From: CAYYMD01 sp964472875
GTDB taxonomy: Bacteria; Planctomycetota; Phycisphaerae; SM23-33
Length of the DNA stretch: 21,323 nucleotides
Assembly: GCA_964472875.1 (NCBI GenBank)
Contig: CAYYMD010000051.1
Location: 1-21,323, forward strand
Direction: 5' to 3'
Below, piece after piece: positions 1-7,063 of this stretch (within the stretch, counting starts at the first letter, position 1; each line of letters starts with the position of its first letter). Below the pieces are notes generated by a model. It saw nothing but the letters and a program-made list of their open reading frames with translations, was not told the origin of the DNA and did not search any database. Both the position numbers and the translations under genes were made by a program.

Positions 1-30
1 TCCGAAATCCGAAATCGAAAATCCGAAATG
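1..30. repeat. Short tandem TCCGAAAT-type repeats
   Basis: Four imperfect copies of the unit (T)CCGAAAT or CGAAAAT stand head to tail at the left edge of the window. They run directly into the long repeat that follows. The same unit, in the opposite orientation, borders the matching repeat near the right end, so it appears to belong to the dispersed repeat rather than to a gene. The array may continue to the left of the window. Confidence 0.7.
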
Positions 31-233
31 TCCTTACACCTTCCCCCGCAAAAAAGGGCCCTTTCGGGCGGGTGGCGGGCCAGAATTATGATTAACCACT
101 GCAATACATACACTTACGGAATCCTGTCAAGGGTAAAAAACGCGCAATATCGCGCAAAAAGGTCTAAAAACCTGCAACAGCCCGGCACAACGCGCAAAAA
201 ACCGGCAATTTCTAAAATTACCCGCAACGGCTG
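20..233 (-). repeat. Dispersed ~215-bp repeat, left copy (inverted relative to right copy)
   Basis: This stretch matches the reverse complement of 20934-21149 at roughly 90 percent by eye. Three blocks are identical: 55 bp (125-179 here, 20988-21042 there), about 30 bp (184-213) and about 30 bp (89-118). An open frame runs through both copies, but differences fall in all codon positions, and an indel around 48-62 puts the two copies in different frames before it. I therefore read the repeat as non-coding. On the minus strand it carries a TTGACA box and hairpins followed by T-runs. No transposase or classical terminal repeats are visible. Confidence 0.85.
50..173 (-). terminator. Tandem terminator-like hairpins inside the left repeat
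   Basis: Read on the minus strand, three hairpins follow one another, each with a T-run after it: AGGT/ACCT (160-173) with T5, GCGC/GCGC (141-155) with T6, and GCCC-GAAA-GGGC (58-69, GNRA-type loop) followed by CC and T6 (50-55). They would stop transcription heading leftward out of the window. A TTGACA box (125-130, minus) lies between the second and third hairpins, 18 nt from a TATTGC. The first two stems are only 4-5 bp, so termination is inferred. Confidence 0.45.
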
Positions 234-398
234 TGCACAAAATGAGTCGCGGGCGACCAGAAGCCCCGGCCGCACGGCCGGCCGCGATCGACCTACCGTT
301 GCCGGAGATATCTTTAACTCTCGCACGGGACGGTGGGGCGAATATAATTACATCGGAGAATTTACGGCCGGCACAGGCGTTCTATTCGGGAGCGACAC
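234..398. other. Intergenic upstream of the methyltransferase gene, possible -10 box
   Basis: This 165-nt stretch holds a GC-rich self-complementary run (GGCCGCACGGCC near 269-280). A perfect TATAAT stands at 343-348, about 50 nt before the ATG at 399. No convincing -35 box lies 16-18 nt upstream of it, so promoter use is tentative. I see no gene here. Confidence 0.3.
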
Positions 399-1283
399 AT
401 GACAGTAAGAATTCACAGGACGATTAAAACGGCATTTGCGGCCGGCTGGCTGCCGGTGATTCTGGTACTTGCCGCGGCCGGATGCAACGAAGGCAACGGC
501 GAGGACGGTGAAGGCGCTGCGCGGCCGGGCGAACCGACGGTCGTCGGCGAAGCGGCCACGCACCCCGCCACTGCCACCGCGCCGGCAACGACGCAGGCGG
601 CCACAAAACCGGCCCGGCGGTGGCGCCCGCCGCGCTTCGAGGCGCGACAGGAGGCCCGCGACCGCATGGTCGAGACAATCCGCAGTTACGGCCTGCAGGA
701 CAAGCGCGTTCTTGAGGCGATGTCGAACGTGCCGCGGCACGAATTCGTCCCGGACAAACACGCCCGCAGCGCGTACCGCGACTCGCCCCTGCCCATCGGC
801 TACGGACAGACCATATCCCAGCCGTACATCGTCGCCGAGATGACCCGCTTGCTGCGGCTGGAGGGCGATGATCGCGTGCTGGAGGTCGGCACCGGCAGCG
901 GCTACCAAGCGGCGGTGCTGAGCGAGTTTACACCGCACGTTTACACCATCGAGATAATCAAGCCGCTGGCGACCGCGGCCGCCGGGCGGCTCAAGCGTCT
1001 GGGCTACACCAACGTGACGGTCAGCCACGGCGACGGCTACTACGGCTGGAAGGAACATGCCCCGTTCGAGGCGATAGTGGTAACGGCCGCCGCGGCCGAG
1101 ATACCGCCTCCGCTGGTGCGGCAACTTGCCTGCGGCGGGCGGATGGTCATTCCGGTCGGCCGGCCATTCGCCACGCAGTCGCTGATGCTGGTAACCAAAG
1201 ACAAGCAGGGGAAGGTCCGCAGCCGCTCTCTGGCGGCCGTGCGGTTCGTCCCGCTGAGGCGCAAGGATGTCTCGGCCCGGTGA
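399..1283 (+). CDS. pcm: Protein-L-isoaspartate O-methyltransferase, predicted lipoprotein
   Basis: The family transfers a methyl group from S-adenosylmethionine to isoaspartyl residues in damaged proteins, starting their repair. The 294-residue product has a signal peptide ending in a lipobox (LAAAG-C29). An Ala/Thr/Pro-rich linker follows (about 40-78), then a complete PIMT core from about 85. Visible motifs are GYGQTISQP (134-142), the SAM-binding VLEVGTGSGYQ (160-170), acidic YTIE (182-185), GDGYYGW (211-217), FEAIVVTAA (223-231) and GGRMVIPVG (246-254). The ATG at 399 follows a weak GGGAG six nt upstream and is required for the signal peptide. Classical Pcm is cytosolic and about 210 residues, so the lipid anchor is the odd feature and suggests action on envelope proteins. 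The 3' end overlaps the next gene by 17 nt, implying co-transcription. The family call is secure; the location rests on the lipobox. Confidence 0.9.
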   Translation: MTVRIHRTIKTAFAAGWLPVILVLAAAGCNEGNGEDGEGAARPGEPTVVGEAATHPATATAPATTQAATKPARRWRPPRFEARQEARDRMVETIRSYGLQDKRVLEAMSNVPRHEFVPDKHARSAYRDSPLPIGYGQTISQPYIVAEMTRLLRLEGDDRVLEVGTGSGYQAAVLSEFTPHVYTIEIIKPLATAAAGRLKRLGYTNVTVSHGDGYYGWKEHAPFEAIVVTAAAAEIPPPLVRQLACGGRMVIPVGRPFATQSLMLVTKDKQGKVRSRSLAAVRFVPLRRKDVSAR

Positions 1284-3714
1284 AACACCGGCGGGCGGCG
1301 AGCTGCCCGTGGTCCGCACGCGCCTTGCGGTGGGGCTGGTGTCGCTGGCGGTCATCGGCCTGGAGCTGGCGATGATGCGCGTGCTGTCGGTGCGGTTCTG
1401 GCACCACCTGGCGTACATGGTTATAAGCGTGGCCCTGCTGGGCTTCGGCGCATCCGGCACGGCGCTTACGCTGGTGCGCGGCCGCGTAGTCCGCCGCCGG
1501 AGGGCATGGACGTTCGGATTCATCCTGGCGCTGGCGATAAGCATACCGCTGACGGCGATTGCCAAGCGAAGTGTGCCGGTGAACGTGCAGTTCATGGCGT
1601 GGGACATCTCACAGGCGTGGGGGGTCTTCGCGCTGCAGTTGCTGATGTTCGCGCCGTTCCTGCTGGCCGGTGCGGTCATCGGCGTCGTGCTAACCGATCG
1701 CCCGGAGCGGCTCGGCGGACATTACGGGGCGAACCTCGCCGGCTCGGGCGCGGGCGGCCTGACGGCCGTGGCGCTGATGTACGCCCTCGGCGGAGAACAA
1801 ATGCTGTGGGTGATGGCCGGGATATGTTACGCGGCCGCCGTGTTGGCGGCGCCGTGGCGGCGGGCGTCGGTGGCGGTGCTGGTGGTGGCCGGTGGCGCGG
1901 CGCTGGCGGTGCTGATATATTTCGCCCCGCAGGAGGCGGTCGTCTCGCAGTACAAGACGCTGTCTTACCTGAAGTCCATGCCGGATACGCGCGTGATTTA
2001 CAGCGAGCCCGGGCCGCTGGGTCGGGTGGACGTGGTCGAGGGGCCCTCCATCCATCACACGCCGGGGTTGTCTCTCCAGTTCACCGGCGAGATACCGCGG
2101 CACCGGCTCATCGTCACAGACGGCTCGCAGACCAGCCCGGTCTACGACTGCGACCGGCCGGGACAGTGGCGGTTTGCCGACTACACCCCGCAGGCGGCGG
2201 CGTATCACCTGCGGACGGCCCGCAGGGCATGCATCGTCGGCGCCGGCGGCGGCAGCGGCATCGGGCTGGCCGTGTACCACGACACGCCGGACATCACCGC
2301 CATCGAGATTAACCCCGACCTTATCGAGGCGATGCGCGGCCCGCTGGCGGATGTCGGCGGGGACATTTACGACCGCCCGTCCGTGGAGGTGGTGAACCAG
2401 CCGGCGCGGGGGTACTTCGCAGCCGGCCGCAAGAAATTCGACGTTATCTCCGTGACGTCCATAAGCGGCCCCGGCGCATCGGGCGCGGGGCTCCTCGCGG
2501 CGCAGGAGTCGTACCTCTATACCGTGGAATCGTTCTCAAAAATGCTGGGGCGCCTGACCGACGGCGGCGTTCTGTCGGTCACGTGCTCGGCAAATACGCC
2601 ACCGCGCGACGGGCTGAAGATATTCGACCTGGCCGCGCAGGCCGCCAGGCGGGCCGGACGGAACCCCGCCCGCTGCACGATGATGATCCGCAACTGGGCG
2701 GCGGTGACTGTGCTGGCGTCGAACCGTCCTTTCACGCCGCGGCAAATCCACAACCTGGAGCGGTTCTGCGATAAGCGGTCATTCGACATGTGCTACGCGC
2801 CTGGCATGGAGGCCTCGGCGGCGAACCGCTACCACTTGCTTGACCGGCCCTATTATTTCAGAGCCGCCGAATCGCTGCTGGGCGAAAGGCGTAGCGAGTT
2901 TCTGGATGAGTACCTGTTCGATGTGTCGGCCCCCACGGACGATCGGCCGTATTTCCACCACTTCTTCCGCTGGGAGACGCTGGAGACGATTCGCGAGCAA
3001 CTCAAGGGCCGCAGCCGGGCGTTCGTGGAAATCGGGTATGTGCTTCTGCTTGCGGCGCTGGTGCAGATTGTGCCGCTGGCGGCGGTGCTGATTGTGCTGC
3101 CGCTGGCGTTTCGGGCCGGGGGCCTGCGGGGGGCAGGCGGCAGGTCGGCAACGCTGGGATATTTCCTGCTGCTGGGTGCGGGGTTCATGCTGCTGGAGAT
3201 GGGCTTCCTGCAGAAGTTCATATTGTATCTGGCCCATCCGACGTATTCGGCGGGCGTTGTCATCGCGGGCTTCCTTGTCTTCGGTGGGCTGGGCAGTTAT
3301 CTCAGCGGGCGGTGTCGCGCTGCGCCTGTACGGGTGACTACCATCGCCGCCGCGGTCGTGGTGGCGCTGTCGGCGGCGTATCTGCTGGTGCTGGAGGACT
3401 GGCTGGCGATGAGCCAGGCGGCCGCACTGCCGGCGCGGATAGTTATCGCGGCCGGGACGATTGCCCCGCTGGCGCTTGCGATGGGACACATGTTCCCGGC
3501 CGGGCTGAGGCAGGTCTCCGCTGCGGCGGGGGCTCTGGTTCCTTGGGCGTGGGCGGTCAACGGCTTCGCCTCGGTGACGGCTACGGTCCTGGCCCCGCTT
3601 TTAGGCATGCACCTGGGCTTCAGGTGGGTTCTGATTATCGCCCTGGCGTGTTACGCCCTTGCCGGTGTTGTGGGCCGACTGCTGCCGCGAACGCCCAAGC
3701 CGCTGCAAATGTGA
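1267..3714 (+). CDS. Polytopic membrane protein with spermidine-synthase-like methyltransferase-fold domain
   Basis: The 815-residue protein has three parts. An N-terminal block of hydrophobic helices spans about residues 14-220. A soluble Rossmann-fold domain follows, about 235-560, with a glycine-rich loop GAGGGSGIG (325-332) and an acidic strand end at Glu346 (TAIEINPDL). A second block of helices runs from about 590 to 810. This is the layout of the large membrane-bound spermidine-synthase-like proteins common in environmental bacteria. Their aminopropyltransferase activity is generally unproven, so the substrate is unknown. The ATG at 1267 overlaps the upstream gene and has GAGG seven nt before it. 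Both genes of the pair use an SAM-type fold, which suggests one operon. The last codons and the stop lie within a 29-bp sequence that recurs exactly at 6852-6880. Confidence 0.8.
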   Translation: MSRPGETPAGGELPVVRTRLAVGLVSLAVIGLELAMMRVLSVRFWHHLAYMVISVALLGFGASGTALTLVRGRVVRRRRAWTFGFILALAISIPLTAIAKRSVPVNVQFMAWDISQAWGVFALQLLMFAPFLLAGAVIGVVLTDRPERLGGHYGANLAGSGAGGLTAVALMYALGGEQMLWVMAGICYAAAVLAAPWRRASVAVLVVAGGAALAVLIYFAPQEAVVSQYKTLSYLKSMPDTRVIYSEPGPLGRVDVVEGPSIHHTPGLSLQFTGEIPRHRLIVTDGSQTSPVYDCDRPGQWRFADYTPQAAAYHLRTARRACIVGAGGGSGIGLAVYHDTPDITAIEINPDLIEAMRGPLADVGGDIYDRPSVEVVNQPARGYFAAGRKKFDVISVTSISGPGASGAGLLAAQESYLYTVESFSKMLGRLTDGGVLSVTCSANTPPRDGLKIFDLAAQAARRAGRNPARCTMMIRNWAAVTVLASNRPFTPRQIHNLERFCDKRSFDMCYAPGMEASAANRYHLLDRPYYFRAAESLLGERRSEFLDEYLFDVSAPTDDRPYFHHFFRWETLETIREQLKGRSRAFVEIGYVLLLAALVQIVPLAAVLIVLPLAFRAGGLRGAGGRSATLGYFLLLGAGFMLLEMGFLQKFILYLAHPTYSAGVVIAGFLVFGGLGSYLSGRCRAAPVRVTTIAAAVVVALSAAYLLVLEDWLAMSQAAALPARIVIAAGTIAPLALAMGHMFPAGLRQVSAAAGALVPWAWAVNGFASVTATVLAPLLGMHLGFRWVLIIALACYALAGVVGRLLPRTPKPLQM

Positions 3715-3721
3715 GACTTCG
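3693..3721 (+). repeat. 29-bp direct repeat, copy 1
   Basis: It is identical over 29 bp to 6852-6880 and begins GCCCAAGCCGCTGCAAATG. It covers the last codons and the TGA of the upstream membrane-protein gene. Together with copy 2 it brackets an AT-richer stretch of about 3.1 kb. This resembles a duplicated target or recombination site, but no recombinase gene is present. Confidence 0.85.
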
Positions 3722-3730
3722 GCCCTGTGA

Positions 3731-3775
3731 TGTCAGTTGATGATTTACATAATCATCATCTAACCGGAACTGACA
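3731..3775. repeat. Nested inverted repeat just inside the islet
   Basis: An inner stem TGATGATT/AATCATCA (3738-3745 with 3751-3758, loop TACAT) is enclosed by an outer pair TGTCAGT/ACTGACA (3731-3737 with 3769-3775). A 10-nt bulge lies on the 3' side. It begins nine nt after the 29-bp repeat. It could be a terminator without a T-run, an operator for the next gene, or an element end. The 182-nt gap 3715-3896 holds no gene. Confidence 0.55.
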
Positions 3776-3896
3776 GCATGCCGTATAAAATTATTTCTTG
3801 CAGGCATAGGGCGCCGCGATAAAATCATCCTGCGGCCTATTGCTTTAACAGGCCACAGCCGCTTTGGCATGTTCCGGCTGAAAGGAAAGGAATGAG

Positions 3897-6113
3897 ATGG
3901 CAATTCACTACACTTGCTCTCAATGCGGGGCCAAATTAGAAAGCCATGTGAGCATGGCCGGCCTAACCGACATTTGCCCAATTTGCGGAACGGAGTTCGA
4001 AGTTCCACAGCCCCCTCACAGGCGACGGCTGTTTATGGCCTGCGGAATCTCGGCTGTGGCGGCAGCGGGAATCGCAATAACGGTGCTTTTACTGCTGAAC
4101 AGCAATTCACAAACATCTTCGAGGCCGCCACATGAGAATCCACAAGTTAGTTCCTCCCGGACAAATGCCGAATCAACATTACACTTGTCCGACAAGCCAT
4201 CGTTGCCCGGCGATAATCAGCCGCAACCGATTGCAGAGGTGGAAAATTATTACGGTAGATGGCTTATAAAAAATGACAAAGAGCGTATTTGTGTAACAAT
4301 CCGTCCCAACGGCACTGCCACGGTCGATTTTCAACTATACGAAGAGTTTCTGGAAAATGACGTCGGCGGAGCCGTGTTTACCCATCCCTATTCGTATGAT
4401 ACACGGCGCGGGATTATCCGTCTCAGGGGCGGTGTAGCGACACTGCGCGACGACGGTTCTTTGCAAGTCGCCTACAAGAAAGAGCCACTGGATTTCAAAC
4501 GCATTCTTCCCAAAGACAAAACCACGCCAAGAACAGTTCGTCTATCCGATGAGGCCAAAGGGCCCGGCTTCACACAGCCATCCAAACCCATAAGAACGAA
4601 CCGGAAGTCTGCCTCACCAGCACCATCGTCAGTTGTGCTGGTAGACGATAATGTCATCCGCATTTCACCGCCTCACAGTAACTGGCCGGAATCCGAGTGG
4701 GATTCTGTGCGGATCAGTCTGCTGAAACAGAAATATACAAAAACCGACAAACATCTTATGCCCGCCTGGGGCGATAAATTTAACCAACTTTCCATAGCCG
4801 TGGGCCTGTCCAAAGCCATGAGAGAACAGATGGGAATGATGGCCCGGAATAAATTTCAGGATATGGATGTTATCACCTCAAATACACCCACCGGCAAAAA
4901 AGGCATCATTGTCTGCGGATTCCAAAACCGCCGCGAACCCGGCAAAAAACTACTCCGTGTCGGAACGGTCTTGTCATATTTCCACCTCAATGACTGGAAG
5001 GATAAACGCGGAAACCTTCTGATAAGTCTACCAAATAATTACTGGGACGGACCCGGCAGGGCTAAAATATATCTCTGTGACCGCAAGGAAGTCGCCTTGG
5101 CGACACATACGTTGTCCCTCGGCATGAAAGACGGCGCGGCGGCTTCTTCTACCAAAATTAATAAACTTCAAAAATTCCGTCGCCTCAAAGGGCATACTAC
5201 ATCTATATGGTCCGTAGACTTTACACCCGACGGACAACATCTGCTCACCGGGTCAGGTAAATTCTACGTCGACGAAAACAATAAGGATAATACACTTCGG
5301 CTATGGGATATAGAAACGGGACGACAGTTGGCTTCGTCTGATTCACTGTCCTCAAGAGTAATCGGTGTCGGTGTGTTAACCGGCGGCCGTACGGTATGCA
5401 TCGCCACCGAAACTGATTTACAACTCTGGTCCGTTAAACCAAAACTGCGCTTTTCCAAGGGTCTGGCTGAAGGTCTTTCTGTTAAGAGTTTCTCGTTATC
5501 CGGCGATCGTAAATGTCTTGCGGCATTCTGCCTGAAAACGAAAGAGATTTGTCTTTGGAAGATGCCCTCGGCCAACCTGCTCGCCAAAGTAGCCGCCAAG
5601 TCCTATTCATTAGCATTGGACAAAGCCGCCGAGACGTTGCTCTTTTGCCCGGGGGAAAAAGAAGTCGGAAGTTTCAATATTTCCAACCAACGAAAAAATA
5701 CGGCACTTCTGCGAAAGGCGAAATGGGGATGGGTTAAGGCCCTTGCTGTTTCACCGGACGGCTCCACAGGTGTTGCAGCATATGCCTACATTCCCGCACT
5801 GACGGTTTTCAGGGTCTCCGACGGCAAGATTATCCGAACGCTGGGTGAAACCACTGTTAAGAATAAGGACGGCTGGGTTGCCGTTTCAGGCCGCGGCCGC
5901 GTCAATGCAATTGATTTCTCACCATGTGGAAATCGGATTGCCGTGGCCGGCGACCGGGGTGACGTGGACATATGGGATATTTCCTCCGGCAAGAAGCTTC
6001 ACTCTTTTTCCATCGGAAAGAACAATGTGCACGCCGTGCGTTTTTCCCCTGACGGAAAATTATTAGCCGCCGGCGGCCGCGACTGTTGGGTGGAACTATG
6101 GAATATCCCATGA
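3897..6113 (+). CDS. Zinc-ribbon, single-TM, WD40-repeat protein
   Basis: The 738-residue protein opens with a zinc ribbon formed by CxxC pairs at Cys7/Cys10 and Cys27/Cys30. A basic patch and one transmembrane helix follow (about 45-67), then a long low-complexity and beta-rich middle region. From about residue 430 there are five to six WD40-type blades, for example VDFTPDGQHLLTG...LRLWDIETG, IDFSPCGNRIAVAG...VDIWDIS and VRFSPDGKLLAAGG...VELWNIP. The last blade ends the protein. A strong AGGAAAGG six nt before ATG 3897 fixes the start; an out-of-frame ATG at 3892 is not used. WD40 propellers are protein-binding scaffolds, so no reaction is expected. The gene is visibly AT-richer than its left neighbours and lies with the next lipoprotein gene in the islet between 29-bp repeats. 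The specific function is unknown. Confidence 0.85.
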   Translation: MAIHYTCSQCGAKLESHVSMAGLTDICPICGTEFEVPQPPHRRRLFMACGISAVAAAGIAITVLLLLNSNSQTSSRPPHENPQVSSSRTNAESTLHLSDKPSLPGDNQPQPIAEVENYYGRWLIKNDKERICVTIRPNGTATVDFQLYEEFLENDVGGAVFTHPYSYDTRRGIIRLRGGVATLRDDGSLQVAYKKEPLDFKRILPKDKTTPRTVRLSDEAKGPGFTQPSKPIRTNRKSASPAPSSVVLVDDNVIRISPPHSNWPESEWDSVRISLLKQKYTKTDKHLMPAWGDKFNQLSIAVGLSKAMREQMGMMARNKFQDMDVITSNTPTGKKGIIVCGFQNRREPGKKLLRVGTVLSYFHLNDWKDKRGNLLISLPNNYWDGPGRAKIYLCDRKEVALATHTLSLGMKDGAAASSTKINKLQKFRRLKGHTTSIWSVDFTPDGQHLLTGSGKFYVDENNKDNTLRLWDIETGRQLASSDSLSSRVIGVGVLTGGRTVCIATETDLQLWSVKPKLRFSKGLAEGLSVKSFSLSGDRKCLAAFCLKTKEICLWKMPSANLLAKVAAKSYSLALDKAAETLLFCPGEKEVGSFNISNQRKNTALLRKAKWGWVKALAVSPDGSTGVAAYAYIPALTVFRVSDGKIIRTLGETTVKNKDGWVAVSGRGRVNAIDFSPCGNRIAVAGDRGDVDIWDISSGKKLHSFSIGKNNVHAVRFSPDGKLLAAGGRDCWVELWNIP

Positions 6114-6169
6114 AAGCAGGTTAAATGTTACCGCCTTGTTACTTCAAAATAACACGGCAGAAGAATACG

Positions 6170-6703
6170 ATGAAGTCGTATAAGCTTCTTATATTAGTTG
6201 GCTTGGCTATTTTGTCATTATTGCCCGGATGTGGAAATAACGGCGAAAATGCAAATTCTTACGATACCGATACGTACAAGGGCTGGAAGATTCGCTCGGC
6301 CGAAGTAATCGGTCGGGCAGCCGAAGTAACCACCGTTAACGAAATTGTAAAACCCAAAAGAGGTGTCTTCTTATTGGTGAAAGTCAGTTACAGCATGGCC
6401 GGCGACCAGACACCAAAAGAAAACCTGGTTTTGGGAAAGGATTCATCGCTCATAATTGACTGCGACGGAAACGAATTTCCCGCAGAAGGATTTGCGCTTT
6501 CGGGAACAAAACAAGGGAAAGCCGCCTTCTTGCTCCTGCCCGGAGGGTATTCTCTCGAAGGTCCGGCCGAACAAGATGAAATATACGACAACTTGATATG
6601 CTTCGACGTACCGAAAACATCCTATGGATTCCTTTTGAAGGTTGAACCAGAGGCGCCCGCCGTCCGTGTTCGGGGCGCCGGGCAGGATACGCCAAATCCG
6701 TAA
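6170..6703 (+). CDS. Small predicted lipoprotein, DUF4352-like beta-sandwich
   Basis: I choose the ATG at 6170 because it places a clean lipoprotein signal at the N-terminus (MKSYKLLILVG... with lipobox LPG-C21). An ATG at 6125 would add 15 residues of non-signal sequence. The 178-residue product continues with a pattern of short beta strands: GWKIRSAEVIGRA, GVFLLVKVSYS, and LIIDCDGNEFPAEGFAL near the middle. This pattern is typical of the extracytoplasmic immunoglobulin/telokin-like DUF4352 family, whose members often accompany envelope or secretion genes. The assignment is by eye and tentative. It starts 57 nt after the WD40 gene, shares its AT-richer composition, and is probably co-transcribed and co-acquired with it. 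Confidence 0.7.
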   Translation: MKSYKLLILVGLAILSLLPGCGNNGENANSYDTDTYKGWKIRSAEVIGRAAEVTTVNEIVKPKRGVFLLVKVSYSMAGDQTPKENLVLGKDSSLIIDCDGNEFPAEGFALSGTKQGKAAFLLLPGGYSLEGPAEQDEIYDNLICFDVPKTSYGFLLKVEPEAPAVRVRGAGQDTPNP

Positions 6704-6797
6704 GTTTAAGGCCTTTTAGATAGTCGATGGGTAATTCCGGATCTTTTACGGTTCATACCCACACCGCTGTCTGCAATTAAATAAGGAATATAGATAC

Positions 6798-6923
6798 ATG
6801 ATTTGGGCGGAACAAATCGCCATAGAGTTATCCGGCCTCGCTTCCGCAGGTGCCCAAGCCGCTGCAAATGTGAGACTTCGCCGTGGAGGTCGCGATTTTC
6901 GCCCGGCGCGGCGTGAGAAGTAA
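6798..6923 (+). CDS. Doubtful 41-codon ORF spanning repeat copy 2
   Basis: An ATG at 6798 has AAGGA ten nt upstream and reads 41 codons to TAA at 6921-6923. The first part is Ala-rich (AIELSGLASAGAQAAANV) and the second is Arg-rich (VRLRRGGRDFRPARREK). Its middle codons are the 29-bp repeat, read in a different frame from that used at the end of the gene at 1267-3714. I recognise no family. It may be a chance frame made by the duplication or a real small basic protein. Confidence 0.25.
   Translation: MIWAEQIAIELSGLASAGAQAAANVRLRRGGRDFRPARREK
6852..6880 (+). repeat. 29-bp direct repeat, copy 2
   Basis: It is an exact copy of 3693-3721, about 3.16 kb downstream in the same orientation. Beyond the 29 bp the two sites share only scattered bases. 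A small hairpin GATTTG/CAAATC (6800-6805 with 6813-6818) lies just inside the islet, roughly mirroring the hairpin next to copy 1. Confidence 0.85.
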
Positions 6924-6951
6924 AAATTTTCCGATTTTCTGGCTAATTTTC

Positions 6952-6981
6952 TTGACCTTTGACGATAGCAACACTATGTTG
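6952..6981 (+). promoter_or_regulatory. Sigma-70-type promoter with palindrome over the -10 box
   Basis: TTGACC (6952-6957) and TATGTT (6975-6980) are separated by exactly 17 nt. A perfect palindrome CAACA-CTA-TGTTG (6969-6981) covers the -10 box and looks like a repressor site. Transcription would start near 6987. This rules out a TTG at 6959 as the start of the next gene and supports the GTG at 7064. Confidence 0.65.
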
Positions 6982-7063
6982 TCGCCAATGCGGCGCTGGC
7001 GGTTGCCGCGGCGGCTCGCTTGCTCGTTTACAACTCGCCGGAAGTGACAAACAGGTTTTATTA

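Noticed and set aside
28..402. Open frame across the left repeat as a small protein gene
   Set aside because: A frame-changing indel and substitutions at all codon positions between the two repeat copies argue against coding.
348..1679. 443-codon open frame on the minus strand opposite the methyltransferase gene
   Set aside because: It is antisense to clearly coding sequence, Arg/Pro-rich without any domain, and typical of shadow frames in GC-rich DNA.
1690..2280. 196-codon minus-strand frame in the membrane-protein gene
   Set aside because: It is antisense, His/Arg/Pro-rich and domain-free, while the plus-strand frame has clear helices and a Rossmann motif.
6976..7047. 23-codon Arg-rich frame starting in the -10 box
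   Set aside because: Its ATG is part of the promoter, so the main transcript would not contain it, and it has no ribosome-binding site.
6959..7063. TTG at 6959 as the start of the PGRP-like gene
   Set aside because: The TTG lies between the -35 and -10 boxes of a good promoter, and the extra 35 residues show no conserved feature.
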